Shown piece by piece: positions 54,484 through 63,928 of a stretch of 64,000 nt of DNA. Each line of letters begins with the position of its first letter. Within the stretch, counting starts at the first letter, position 1. This stretch comes from Sacculina carcini. Its lineage: Eukaryota > Arthropoda > Thecostraca > Sacculinidae. The notes beneath the pieces were generated by a model. It was given only the letters and a program-made list of their open reading frames with translations, had not been told where the DNA came from and made no database searches. The stretch is taken from positions 4,001,501-4,065,500 of the forward strand of contig OU696575.1 of the NCBI GenBank assembly GCA_916048095.2, in the 5' to 3' direction. A program made the position numbers and the translations under genes.

Positions 54484-55563
54484 TCACTGAGCATAACACT
54501 CGAAAACGTTGGCCGCCAGCGCTTGCATACGTCGGTGATTGGCAACGGTGACATGCAGACAGTGCTCGCCGTCAGTCAGTAGATTATACGGCAGGCGACA
54601 CAGCATTGGCAGAAGCCGCGCCACCGGCACCTCGGCTGTTCGACATTCAGCACCGAGCCGACAGACGGCTTGTGAGAGCGCCGCGTCTACGCACTCTGTC
54701 AGCACGCGCGCAGTCTCCTCGCTCGCCACAATATCACAGGTCTCGTCCCGTAGTCTGTGAAGATCGCCGCCGCCGCCGTTCTCTTCGCTGTTGTTGCATA
54801 TCAGTGCCGGCTTGGACACGAGCGCGTCGGCCAATCGGGGCCCGCCCGCGGTCACATCACGCACCGCCTGTCTCAGCTGCTGTTCTAGCTGCGACATTGT
54901 CAGCGGCTGCTTGAGCGGCAGCTGGTCGGCCAGTCGTGTGGCCGCCTCACACAGTCTGTCCAACAAGCGCCACACACCCTCCTCGGCGAAATGCTGTATG
55001 TCTCGCATATGCAGCTGCTGTTCTTCTTCACTGAGCGTGGGCAGGTTGCTATTGGTGTCGCCGACCGACGAGCGGCACCAGCTGGACTGGCCGGCGCCAC
55101 ACGCGGCCAGCGCGTGCGTGTATACCTGCGCAGCCAGCGTCAGCCATACACAGCCGTGCACGGCCACCAGCACGCGCTGCACAGCCAAGCGCTTCAACTG
55201 GCGCCACACATTGAGCCGGCGCTGCGCAGACTCCGACGACTTCTCGACACACGCCTCGCTGTTGGTGATTGATGGCTGACGGTGCAGCTCCGCTAGCAGG
55301 TCATCGGTGGACAGACGCTCGTCGATGGCCGAAAGAAGCGTGGTCGACAGCGAACGCTGCAGACCGGCGCACGTTCGACGAGTACGCTCAAAGTGCTCGC
55401 GAAGATGTGTTTCGCGCAACAGCCGTTGCATGTGCTGGCACGACCAGGCGATCACGCGTCGACGAGTCAGTGCTAGTGTCATGATTGTGGCGGCCGACAC
55501 TGAGGCTGTGATGGCCGCGCCCCACAACACGCGCCACCACCTGCTATGCCTCGCTTCTGACAT
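54484..55563 (-). CDS. Pex3: PEX3-like peroxisomal biogenesis factor
   Basis: 359 aa from ATG 55563, close to the 373 aa of human PEX3. PEX3 sits in the peroxisomal membrane and docks the PEX19 chaperone to insert membrane proteins. The N-terminus has a basic start, a hydrophobic anchor at about residues 11-32 (VLWGAAITASVSAATIMTLA) and an RRR stop-transfer, as in PEX3. Then FERTRRTCAGL resembles the NQRTC-type block, RLNVWRQLKRLAVQRVLVAV the conserved LK helix, and the C-terminus QALAANVFECYAQ the family ending. It has no introns. The ATG lies 45 nt below the Tim8 stop, in the same frame. Confidence rests on motif memory. Confidence 0.82.
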   Translation of the reverse strand: MSEARHSRWWRVLWGAAITASVSAATIMTLALTRRRVIAWSCQHMQRLLRETHLREHFERTRRTCAGLQRSLSTTLLSAIDERLSTDDLLAELHRQPSITNSEACVEKSSESAQRRLNVWRQLKRLAVQRVLVAVHGCVWLTLAAQVYTHALAACGAGQSSWCRSSVGDTNSNLPTLSEEEQQLHMRDIQHFAEEGVWRLLDRLCEAATRLADQLPLKQPLTMSQLEQQLRQAVRDVTAGGPRLADALVSKPALICNNSEENGGGGDLHRLRDETCDIVASEETARVLTECVDAALSQAVCRLGAECRTAEVPVARLLPMLCRLPYNLLTDGEHCLHVTVANHRRMQALAANVFECYAQ

Positions 55564-55608
55564 CACACCACATACATGCACATACTCACGCAGACACAGC
55601 AGGACCAA

Positions 55609-55818
55609 CTAATCGCCTATGATTGTCGTGGACGAGGTGAGGTCTGACGTCGGCGCGACGGCACTATGTTGCATGCGGTTCACAATGAAGTTAGTCGAGT
55701 CAAGAAAACGTTCGACGCAGTTCACCAGACAACCCTCGATCTTGTCGCCCAGTCGATTGGACACACGCTCCGTCATGCACTTGTCCCAACACTGACTCGT
55801 CAGCTTGTGCACCAACGC
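55609..55818 (-). CDS. Tim8: Tim8-like small Tim chaperone, exon 2
   Basis: Acceptor GTGTGGGCAG, then ALVHKLTSQCWDKCMTERV and IEGCLVNCVERFLDSTNFIV. The twin CX3C motif (CWDKC and CLVNC) is diagnostic of small Tims, which ferry hydrophobic precursors across the mitochondrial intermembrane space; the WDKC and NCVERFLD words are Tim8-type. With exon 1 the protein is 96 aa, the usual size. Stop TAG 55611-55609. The same frame stays open after the stop and runs into PEX3. Confidence 0.9.
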   Translation of the reverse strand, partial: ALVHKLTSQCWDKCMTERVSNRLGDKIEGCLVNCVERFLDSTNFIVNRMQHSAVAPTSDLTSSTTIIGD

Positions 55819-55996
55819 CTGCCCACACAGAGCACTTGAATTCTACAGGAAATATACCTAACAGGTACACCTTCATGATTGCTTTTCCAGTTGCACAAAT
55901 GGTTGGCAAACTACACACTGATAAATAATGCTCAACAAAATCTAAACAATTCACATGGCTTCACTGTAATCAAGCAATATCAACACTTTAACTGAC

Positions 55997-56077
55997 CTGA
56001 AAACGCTGTCTCTGAGATTCGCCTTCGATTAGGTGCCGTAGCTGCTGATCTCCTTGCAATATTTCTTCAAGGCTCAT
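55997..56077 (-). CDS. Tim8: Tim8-like small Tim chaperone, exon 1
   Basis: ATG 56077 to the donor CAG|GTCAGT at 55996: 27 codons, MSLEEILQGDQQLRHLI and ESQRQRFQ, matching the small-Tim N-terminal helix that precedes the first CX3C. It joins exon 2 in phase 0 across a 178-nt intron (55819-55996). Confidence 0.88.
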
Positions 56078-56109
56078 TGCCTTCGACGAATAAACACATA
56101 CACAGACAC
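56074..56109 (-). promoter_or_regulatory. Possible upstream ORF ending at the Tim8 start
   Basis: ATG 56109 opens an 11-codon frame whose TGA overlaps the Tim8 ATG (ATGA). It matters only if transcription starts upstream of 56109, which the sequence does not show. Confidence 0.35.
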
Positions 56110-57091
56110 ATTGTTAGAAGACAGTAGTTTGTAAGTAAGAAGTGAATAGGGAAGAGGGAAGAGTCCAGCTTTCTAACACGAAAATATCAACTAGGAGCCC
56201 CATTGCTACCTTAAAGCCACCTTGACCATATTTCGTTTCTAAAATAACCTTATACGTGCAAGACGCTCAACCTCAGGGAAATGCTTCACCGAGCAGACCA
56301 GGTACCCAATCACAATTTCTTTCCTCTCAGCATGCTACGAAATTTGGTCTATGGCTCTGAAACAATCGCGAAATATCACCGCACAACGAAGAAACACAGC
56401 AGCATGAGACGTCAACATGCCAAGAACGGGAGGAGAGGAGTATTGCAAAATTCAAAGCGCCACCGAGGACTGTCAGTGATTGCCATACCACGATAGTAGT
56501 TGATGCCGGCCGATATTCTGACGTACGCTTGTTCGGAGCATTAGGTCATGTAATCGCTTACCAAACTCATTACAATCTAATATCCAACATAAAATCTAAT
56601 GTATTCTAATAAGATGTCAGGCACCATTTACAAGTCAATTTGGCAAAAGTGAAAATCAATTTGGCAAAAGTTAAAATCAATTTGGTAAAAGTGAAAATCA
56701 ATTTGGTAATTCTAACAACTTGAGCTGGTAAACGCATTGTATTAATAAGTTGATATACGCATTGGTATTTAAGGATCGATAATACGATTTATAAGACTTC
56801 TTGTATTTCAATTAAATTAAATTGTAAATTCACATACACACATACGCTCATATTCACATACGCAAGCGCAATTCACATAAGCTCTTCATGTGCATGAAAA
56901 AAAAAGAAACGCGCAAATAAAATAAAAATAACAATTTAATAAAATAAAATAAATGAGTTCTGCTTTAGACAGAATACAATATTTAACGCGTCCAATTAGT
57001 GTAGGAAGTGTAGCAGTATCTCGGTTGTTAGTGTGTTAGATTAATTTGATAATTGTAATTGCATTCAATATTTGAAATTTAAAGTTGAGAT
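56110..57091. other. Intergenic, upstream of Tim8
   Basis: No gene seen. It holds the presumed Tim8 promoter (no clear TATA box), a 21-bp tandem repeat at 56636-56708 and A/T-rich sequence with AAATAAAAT runs near 56910-56955. Confidence 0.6.
56636..56708. repeat. 21-bp tandem repeat, 3.5 copies
   Basis: Units of CAATTTGGCAAAAGTGAAAAT at 56636, 56657 and 56678 plus a half unit, differing by one or two bases. Confidence 0.93.
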
Positions 57092-58138
57092 ATGAAATAT
57101 AACAAAATAAGTGCGGCCGACAGCGCACGCGTGGTCAAGGCGCACAAAGAAGGGAAAAATTGGAATGATGTGGTCGACTCATTGGCAGTCAACACCAGCA
57201 CAGCGTATAAGTGGTTGAGAAAAGGAACAATTCAACCAAAACCAAAAGGTGGTTCAAAGTCAATAAAAACTCAAGAAATGATTGAGAAAATGTTGTCCAC
57301 GATCAAGGAGAATCCGTCGATCACGTTGCGGGAGCTGATATACATGATCCAGGCAGAGTTCAATGTACAAGTGTTCTTTAATAATAATAAAAATTGGCTG
57401 GATGGAGAGCCGATAACTCTGAAGGATGTGAGACCCTGCACACAAAATATGAACCGTGCAGAAGTAAAAGAAAGCAGATATATGTACATCAATAAATTAT
57501 TTCAAGACCGTTAAGAAGAAAGGATGTTCATATACATCGACTAGACGAATTTCAACTTGTTTTGCAGGCATCGCGAGGGAAGATCAAGGATCGGTACAAG
57601 GGCAGAAGTGGTGACCAACTCAATAAAAGACTGCAATATCCACTGTATTGGAGCCATGACTAGCACTGTGGTGTTGAGATTTGAGACACTCAGGAGACAC
57701 TCTTTCAACGCAGCAGATGCCAACGCCTGGTTCAGGCAGCTGGTTGACCAGTGTATAGCCGACGGTGTTTACAAGCCTACTTTTATATTTGATAACGCAC
57801 CGGCACACTCCTCCCTTGAGTCAGTGATTCAGCCAGATGAAGATGTCAGGTTGCTGAGGCTGGCACCGTATTCATACTTACTGAACCCGATTGACCTTCT
57901 GTAGAGTTCCTTCAAAGCATCTGTCAAAGAACTCCACAGAATCATTCCGGAAATATCGGCTGCGAGGAGAGGACAAGCTGGCACAACCTTGGTTGAGATG
58001 CGAACCAGGCCTTTGGAGCATGCGGCTCTCTCAGCCATGGAGAAGTTTACTACGCGGGAACCTCATGGCATTCACCTCCAGAGTAGAAGTATATTATGGT
58101 GCAGCGGCCAGAGGGGAAGACCTACTTGAGATAGTTTG
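57092..58138 (+). mobile_element. Tc1/mariner (IS630)-like transposase remnant
   Basis: N-terminal helix-turn-helix (57092-57380; WNDVVDSLAVNTSTAYKWL), then after a stop near 57512 a DDE domain in another frame. The first Asp lies in FIYIDETNFN (about 57530), the second in FIFDNAPAHSS (57790), and the third position is NPIDLL followed by a stop (57888-57904), where this family usually has Glu before LWSSFK. A C-terminal helix follows. Several frameshifts. Clear terminal inverted repeats were not found. Confidence 0.75.
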
Positions 58139-58371
58139 ATGTCTGGTCTTGCATTTTAGTTATATGGCTGCACATGTGTAAATAGAATGTGTCTGTCTCA
58201 ACCTTTACACCGTTCTTGTCTTTATGCTGATGTAATAATTATTATTCTGTTGTCAAGATTCATGTTGTTGTTGATTTGTTGCTGTTCTGATAATATATGA
58301 GTCCATGAATGAATGTTAGTTTAATGTTAATTGGTAAAACAACTTGGTAATCGATGAACAAATGCGTATTT

Positions 58372-58765
58372 CATTCGTTCCAATTATGCTGCTACCGTGG
58401 TTGAATGCACCAATGAATACTTTGATGAAGTGGCGCTAGTCGTACAGCGCCATCTAGGATCTCTTACAGGAATATTGACGCATCCAATATTCAACTTCAA
58501 TGGGCTAACATCACTACCTAGTTTTAACATTAATCTTTTTACGGCGCAATCGCACTAACAAACAGCAGTTTCAGCAGCAAAACAAGTGTGATATTTCACT
58601 GAATTGTCTCCCATATTGGCACTGTGGGTCAATAACCAATACTCATATTTTTAATCGCATTAATCACACTCGCATGTAATTCAATATTCCAGTTCAATTT
58701 TCGGATCCGAATAAAATAATTCATTGATGCATTCAACCACGGTAGCAGCATAATTGGAACGAATG
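58372..58765. mobile_element. MITE with 47-bp terminal inverted repeats
   Basis: Arms 58372-58418 and 58719-58765 are reverse complements with one mismatch, starting CATTCGTTCCAATTATGC. The 394-bp element encodes nothing. Target duplication unclear (TT?). Confidence 0.88.
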
Positions 58766-58876
58766 TTGTCTTCAAATGATATAACCATTATAACCTGATA
58801 CATGGTAGATTGAAAGATTTGGTCTGATTAGAGGTACACTAATGGCGGCAATACATAAAGAAGTAGCGCTGTGATA

Positions 58877-59010
58877 GAGATGTCGAGCTCGGGTGTGATT
58901 AACTTCCAGGGTGACTCCGCCGTGTATTTGTCTCTGAGGACGTCGTTAGCACTAATCCCGCATGACCAGCAATGGTTTCAAAGCAGAACAACACAATGTT
59001 GTCCTAATGT
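58877..59010 (-). mobile_element. I-clade LINE fragment (copy 6)
   Basis: The reverse complement of this stretch matches 15965-16095 of copy 2 (CTAACGACGTCCTCAG, ACACGGCGGAGTCACCCTGG). Short, both ends truncated, more diverged than copies 2 and 4. Confidence 0.8.
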
Positions 59011-59248
59011 GCCAAGTCCAATGTGCGCTGCTGCCCAGGCACATGACAAGAAAATGCATCATAATAATAAATCATGGGATTTTGATTAGTGCTTCTGAGG
59101 TTGGGGCCTTGGTCGGTGCACCTGTCACACCCTTGCTCTACAGGTGGAGTGGTCATTTCCTATTCAGAAACATAAATTAATCCTTTACAGCTGATATTTT
59201 CTCGGGTGGGGTTCACTAGTGACAGGTTGTTGGCAAAAAACCTCTCCA

Positions 59249-60237
59249 GGTTGACTTGTCTTTTAAGGTGTTTTATTAGTGACATCTGAAGGGAAAAAAT
59301 GAACTACAAGCTGGCAACCATTTCCGCCTATAATGTGGTGTATTTTGTCGTTTTTCGCTGTTTGTCCGGTTTTTCCATAAAACTTGCAACATCCATCAGT
59401 TTCTGTGCACGCTTATTTGTTTTTCGCTTGTTGGGAGTTATTTAGTTGGTTATTTGCACGTTTTTTCTGTTTTTCGGCCTTATTGTATATATTTATTTGG
59501 TTGGATATTTGCACTTCTTTTATGTGTGCCTTTGTACTTGGACTACTTGTACTTGTGCCTTTCCCTCTGTAAGTTTTTTACTCTCTAATAATTTCTAAGC
59601 ACGCGTATTTGCTTTCCGCTTGTTGGGAGTTATTTGCACTTTTCATGTTTTTCAAGTTTGTTTTTTTATTTCTGTATGCCCCTCCATCAGTTGTTCATAT
59701 TTTCATATTTGTATATTCGTGAGCTTTACTCAATGCATGGTGTTTGTTGCCTGTGTTTCTGGTAGTGGATATTTTCTGTTTTATCGAGTCACATGGTGGT
59801 ATGCAGTTATTGTGAAATGGCACCTAGTGGACGTCCATCAGCCTCCAGATTTATTGTACCTACCACAGAAATTATGAGCGATACACAAATCGGAAAAGTG
59901 TCCAATATAGTTGGTCTTGCCATCGTAATGACCTAACCTAACGTAGTGCAAATGGTCAAACAAATAAATACAATCAAACCAAAAAACAGAAAAACGTGCA
60001 AATAACCAACCAAATAACTCCAATCAAGCAAAAAAACAAACACGCGTGCACAGAAACTGAGTTTTAGCACTCGTAGACTGAAAAGGACACATAAACGTAA
60101 AAAGCAATCGAAAACGGACAAACGGAGCAAAAATCGACAAAATACGCCAAATTATAGGCGGAAAAAGTTGCCAGCTTGTAGTTCAATTTTTTGCCATCAG
60201 ATTTCACTAATAAAACACCCTAAAAGACAAGTCAACC
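59249..60237. mobile_element. Foldback element with about 300-bp inverted repeats
   Basis: Left arm about 59249-59540 and right arm about 59930-60237 are inverted copies with moderate divergence, both starting GGTTGACTTGTCTTTTA at the outside. The 390-bp centre is T-rich and noncoding. Confidence 0.85.
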
Positions 60238-60263
60238 ACTTTCAAACTCAAACACTGGTCTAG

Positions 60264-60471
60264 GCTAAATGTGTAAGGATTCAAGAACATTAAAAACGCT
60301 AATTTATATAAAAAACGCTTAAAACGTTTCTATATTTTTCATAGATTTTAGGTTATGTTAGGTTTATCGTTATAATGTAATGTGCTGCATTTGCAGGAGG
60401 CGAGGGACTGGAAGAAATTCGCTAACTCAAATTTTCTCAATCTAATGTTCTTGAATCCTTACACATTTAGC
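60264..60471. mobile_element. 208-bp MITE with perfect 29-bp TIRs
   Basis: Arms 60264-60292 and 60443-60471 are exact reverse complements, outermost GCTAAATGTGTAAGG. Noncoding, AT-rich centre. The perfect arms point to recent activity or arm conversion. Confidence 0.9.
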
Positions 60472-62016
60472 GTCAACCTCAAACACTTCCATGTTTGGCA
60501 TTGTGGGTCTTCATAACAATTGAACCATCAAATCATGTTTAATATATGAAGAGTTGATCTCTAAGAAGATACTTCAAGATGATTCTTTCTTCGGGTCAGA
60601 ATGGTCCTACCCTGCAAAATTCAATTCAATTCAATTCAATGTATTTGTTATAGCGCCTGTCATACACGGGCGCGCAGCAGCTAAACAGTATGTACAAGCG
60701 GACAAACGGATAACGCATTTTGCTTACATCACCACGTGTAATCCCTCAGGACCGAATCGATCACCCTTTTTTGTCGCAGGGCCATTTTTAATGTTACTTA
60801 GACACCGTAGGTTTGCTTGTATTGGGAATTTGGTATTTCTAGGATTTATTCAAATCTGGGTCAGATACATTTGTTTGCTTCTTACGGCCATGAATTCCAC
60901 TCGGTTCTCAAGTCCATAGTAGGTGCCGCACCAGTTACAGATCCCACAACTTTGTCACTGCAGGACTCCAAGTGTAGTGTTTCCTCATTATCCGTTCATC
61001 CGGAGCCCTGGAGCCCAACACCGGTTCGGACATTAAGTACGCCGGTCTATAGAACAATGGTTCTTAACCTTGTTCAGCGTTCGCACCCTTTTCAAATCAT
61101 TACTCAATTATTGCACTCTTCTGGGTTACAACGTAATGCCAACGTAATGCCGTAATGGGTTACAACAACGTAATGCCAAACACTTTTCATTCGATATCCA
61201 TTCATATGGCTCAGTTACCCTAAGAGAAAAAAGCAGAAAACTCCTATGAAATATTTAAAGCATGTGCAAAAATATACACATTCTTGAATTTTTCACACCA
61301 ATCCCCTCACCCCTTGGGAGCCCGAGCACCTCCGGCTAAGAACCTCTGCAATAGAATATTGGAAATTCTCACCGGGTTCGACGCGAAGCGAAAGTGTTGG
61401 TACAACTGCAGCGTTAAATTCTACTAGAAAGAACAATGTTGAAAATCCGGAAGTACAAAACGAATGAAAATAATATATAAACACAGTCTCTCAGGTAGGT
61501 TGAACCAATGAACGTCGGAAATGCACCCTTTTGAAAACATAATTACACTTGATATCTCTGTTGCCTGATAATTTACGAATTTGAGAGAAGCATGACCTTA
61601 TATCGCACACATCACGTGAAATACTAGGAAAATACAAATAAATACGAATAAAGATAAATACGCGATAAATCCCGACCAGCCACGTTTTAATATGTAGTAG
61701 GGGTGGGCGAGAATCAACTCCAAAATCGATTCTCGCGATTCTAGTGGGCTGGATGCAGAATCGAGTCTGTTTCGTCAAAATCGATTCTAACTTTATCTTG
61801 ATTGACTCTAACAAAACACTAAACTCGAAGAATGCATATGAATAAAACTTTTGTTAGTATTAAATTAAATAAATTTCACCGGGATATACTGTATTAACAC
61901 TACAACTGCCCAAAGTTTGACCGCTGGACAACTATTTACTTTTACTTTTACTTTTTACTTTAACTTTTTACAATTTCATTTGTCCCAACTGAAATGAAAG
62001 TTGTCCCGACTGAAAT
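60472..62016. other. Intergenic repeats, no gene
   Basis: A (AATTC)n-like stretch at 60619-60640 followed by ATAGCGCC-type sequence looks like the 3' tail of a LINE or SINE. Near 61713 a GGGGTGGGCG start recalls hAT MITE ends, with no clear partner. Frames here are short and unsupported. Confidence 0.5.
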
Positions 62017-62223
62017 TTTTGTATTTTGTATTTCGAAACGACACAGTAAACATATAATAACACCAAACAACATATTTGCATGTGTCGGGGGAAGCCATAA
62101 AGGCTTATATACCTTGAAAAAAGCAAGAACAAATGAAATAAAAGAAGAAAATGAAAAAAACATGTATATACAGTTTAGTTCAGTTGGAAATATACAGTGG
62201 CAAGTAATAGACGCATTGCTTGC
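62017..62223 (-). mobile_element. CR1-like LINE 3' end, distal part
   Basis: Matches 37587-37800 closely (GGGGGAAGCCATAAAGGC block). It ends abruptly at 62223, where the small LTR element begins, and resumes at 63238. Confidence 0.88.
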
Positions 62224-62470
62224 TGTTAATGGGCAAAGACAGCAACGGACGAGCAAGACATTACAGACAAACATACACACAAGATCAAACACGCACAATA
62301 CGAGAAACACAACACGACACACAGGTCACTGCGCTTCTAGCAGGTACCGCCAGGTGGAGCGAGACGCAGTTACACGTAGCGCACCACAGGACTCCCCCAC
62401 CAGAAGCGGAGCGGTATTGATGAGTTTCGATTATGATGGTGTCGGACTTTCGATGATGTCGGTGAAGCTT

Positions 62471-62491
62471 CGCCGGTATGGTAGACCGGCG
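62471..62491. repeat. Small perfect hairpin
   Basis: CGCCGGT and ACCGGCG with a 7-nt loop, immediately before hairpin 1. Confidence 0.85.
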
Positions 62492-62569
62492 CGCCATACT
62501 GCACGGCAGCACGAGGCCAAGTAGATTTCACACAATGAAGTCGACCTCGTGCTGCGCAGTTCGGTGGCG
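62492..62569. ncRNA. Hairpin 1 of three (structured RNA candidate)
   Basis: Upper stem GCAGCACGAGG (62506-62516) with CCTCGTGCTGC (62545-62555), 11 bp. A 3-nt bulge (ACG), then ACTGC with GCAGT, an internal loop, then CGCCA with TGGCG. Loop 28 nt. Confidence 0.5.
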
Positions 62570-62580
62570 AGGTTGTTGAG

Positions 62581-62657
62581 CAGAAACTGCATCCAGCAAG
62601 GAGTCCAGCCAATCCTGACGAAATTATGTTGACCCCTTGCTGCGCAGACAGTTGCTG
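62581..62657. ncRNA. Hairpin 2 of three (structured RNA candidate)
   Basis: Upper stem CAGCAAGGAGTC (62594-62605) with GACCCCTTGCTG (62631-62642), one A-C mismatch. The same 3-nt bulge (ATC), CTGC with GCAG, then CAGAAAC with GTTGCTG. Loop 25 nt. Confidence 0.5.
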
Positions 62658-62688
62658 TTCAGTGAGGCAAAGTTTGGCGTAGGTTAGC

Positions 62689-62756
62689 GGAAACTGCATC
62701 CAGCAAGAAGACGAGGCAATATTATTGTGTTGTCTTCTTGCTGCGCAGGCGTTTCC
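62689..62756. ncRNA. Hairpin 3 of three (structured RNA candidate)
   Basis: Perfect 12-bp upper stem CAGCAAGAAGAC (62701-62712) with GTCTTCTTGCTG (62732-62743). The same ATC bulge, CTGC with GCAG, then GGAAAC with GTTTCC. Loop 19 nt. Confidence 0.55.
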
Positions 62757-63237
62757 TATTCGGTGGTTTTACGTCCGACGTCCGTAGGAGAAAAACACGA
62801 TTAAGTACGGCACCGGACGTAGTCGGTCTTGGATGGTGTGATGCTGGTGCGTCTGGTCAGCAGCTGAGAGTGCGTCGCTCGTAGGGAGGCAGAGAAGGCT
62901 GCGACACAGACGGATAGGCGATGCGCGGAAAAACGAGGCAAAATCACAGGCAGATGAGACACAGTCAAAACAAAATCACTCAGCATCACACCATCCTCAC
63001 GTCGGAGTCACCAATGTGGCGGTTGGCTCGCAACGGAGCGTTACACGCAAACAGGACGAGTTTTCTGGACCGACTGTATTTGTGCATACAACAAGGGACG
63101 AGCAGGACATTACAGACAAACATACACACAAGATCAAACACGCACAATACGAGAAACACAACACGACACACAGGTCACTGCGCTTCTAGCAGGTACCGCC
63201 AGGTGGAGCGAGACGCAGTTACACGTGGCGCACCACA

Positions 63238-63385
63238 AGCTCAATTTTCTAATGAGATCATAAGAAGATCGGCAATCTCCACCAGGCAATTGAGTCAACA
63301 TTGGGCTTTGCTATTTACATATATTTTAAGAGAATGGTGTTGAATAGGCATGTTGTGAATTTTTTCATAGACGTTTTATTATTCC
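63238..63385 (-). mobile_element. CR1-like LINE 3' end, proximal part
   Basis: Matches 37826-37970 (GAGATCATAAGAAGATCGGC). It continues the copy at 62017-62223 and is truncated near 63385. About 25 bp present in the other copy is missing at the junction. Confidence 0.85.
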
Positions 63386-63694
63386 TTTTTCGTCATCGCC
63401 ACTACAATGATAACAACCGTGAAACGTGCCACTCTATTTCATATCAATAAGACACCAACATTCAATGCCTGAAACATAACCCAAATGATAGTGATTAGTA
63501 ATGTACATTAGCAAGGTTGATTAGCAAATACAAACACTCAATATAATTAAATCCTACCATATAACTTATTTGGAAACTTATCATTAATGCATATAAACAA
63601 CATCAACCAGCCCCACAGTCATAAACGACACTTGCGCCACAAGTGTAGGAACAGTATATCTCCTCCCTCTTTATTTTGCTTCTGTCGGTGGAAT
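63386..63694. other. Probable LTR or intergenic sequence
   Basis: No gene. Minus-strand AAAGAGGGAGGAGATA near 63655-63672 looks like a polypurine tract for the Gypsy tail upstream, so the sequence below it may be the 3' LTR; no second copy is in the window. Confidence 0.45.
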
Positions 63695-63928
63695 TCAGGA
63701 TGATAGCAAAGCGTCTTCAATATCTGCCTCAGTAGCGCCATCGCAGAATCTCTGTGGCCTTCTTATGGTTCTCCGTCGTCTGTTGGGGAAACCAATCGCT
63801 TCTGACGAGTCCGATAATGTCACCGCCTCATTACCAATATCCGGTATGTTGCCTCCGTCGCGATCTGATCTGTTCCGCCTTGTTTGTTTTTGTTGCTCGA
63901 ACCCGTTGACGCCTCTTGAACTTTCCAT
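63695..63928 (-). pseudogene. Gypsy pol C-terminal tail
   Basis: Basic tail ending RRRRTIRRPQRFCDGA, the kind of sequence that closes Gypsy integrases before the polypurine tract. The frame is open to the window edge side, and the rest of the element would lie beyond 64000. Confidence 0.5.

Larger units (their letters stand above)
62224..63237 (-). mobile_element. Small nonautonomous Gypsy-type LTR element with hairpins
   Basis: 5' LTR 63237-63015 (223 bp, minus strand TGTGGTGCGC...CCGCCACA), PBS TTGGTGACTCCGACG at 63014-62995, a 626-bp interior without gag/pol, polypurine tract GGTGGGGGAGTCC (minus, 62401-62389), and a partial 3' LTR 62388-62224 whose last 60-70 bp do not match. The PBS resembles that of element B. 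The interior holds a run of hairpins at 62471-62756. Confidence 0.82.

Noticed and set aside
54606..55279. Plus-strand frames of 93-162 codons opposite PEX3
   Set aside because: Shadow frames of the GC-rich minus-strand coding region, which has clear family motifs.
55561..55608. Start of PEX3 further upstream at a TTG after the Tim8 stop
   Set aside because: The first ATG (55563) gives the expected basic start and membrane anchor; the upstream 15 codons have no PEX3 similarity.
59384..59877. Hydrophobic Phe/Val/Cys-rich frames resembling membrane proteins
   Set aside because: They come from the T-rich arms of the foldback element; the other arm gives mirror frames.
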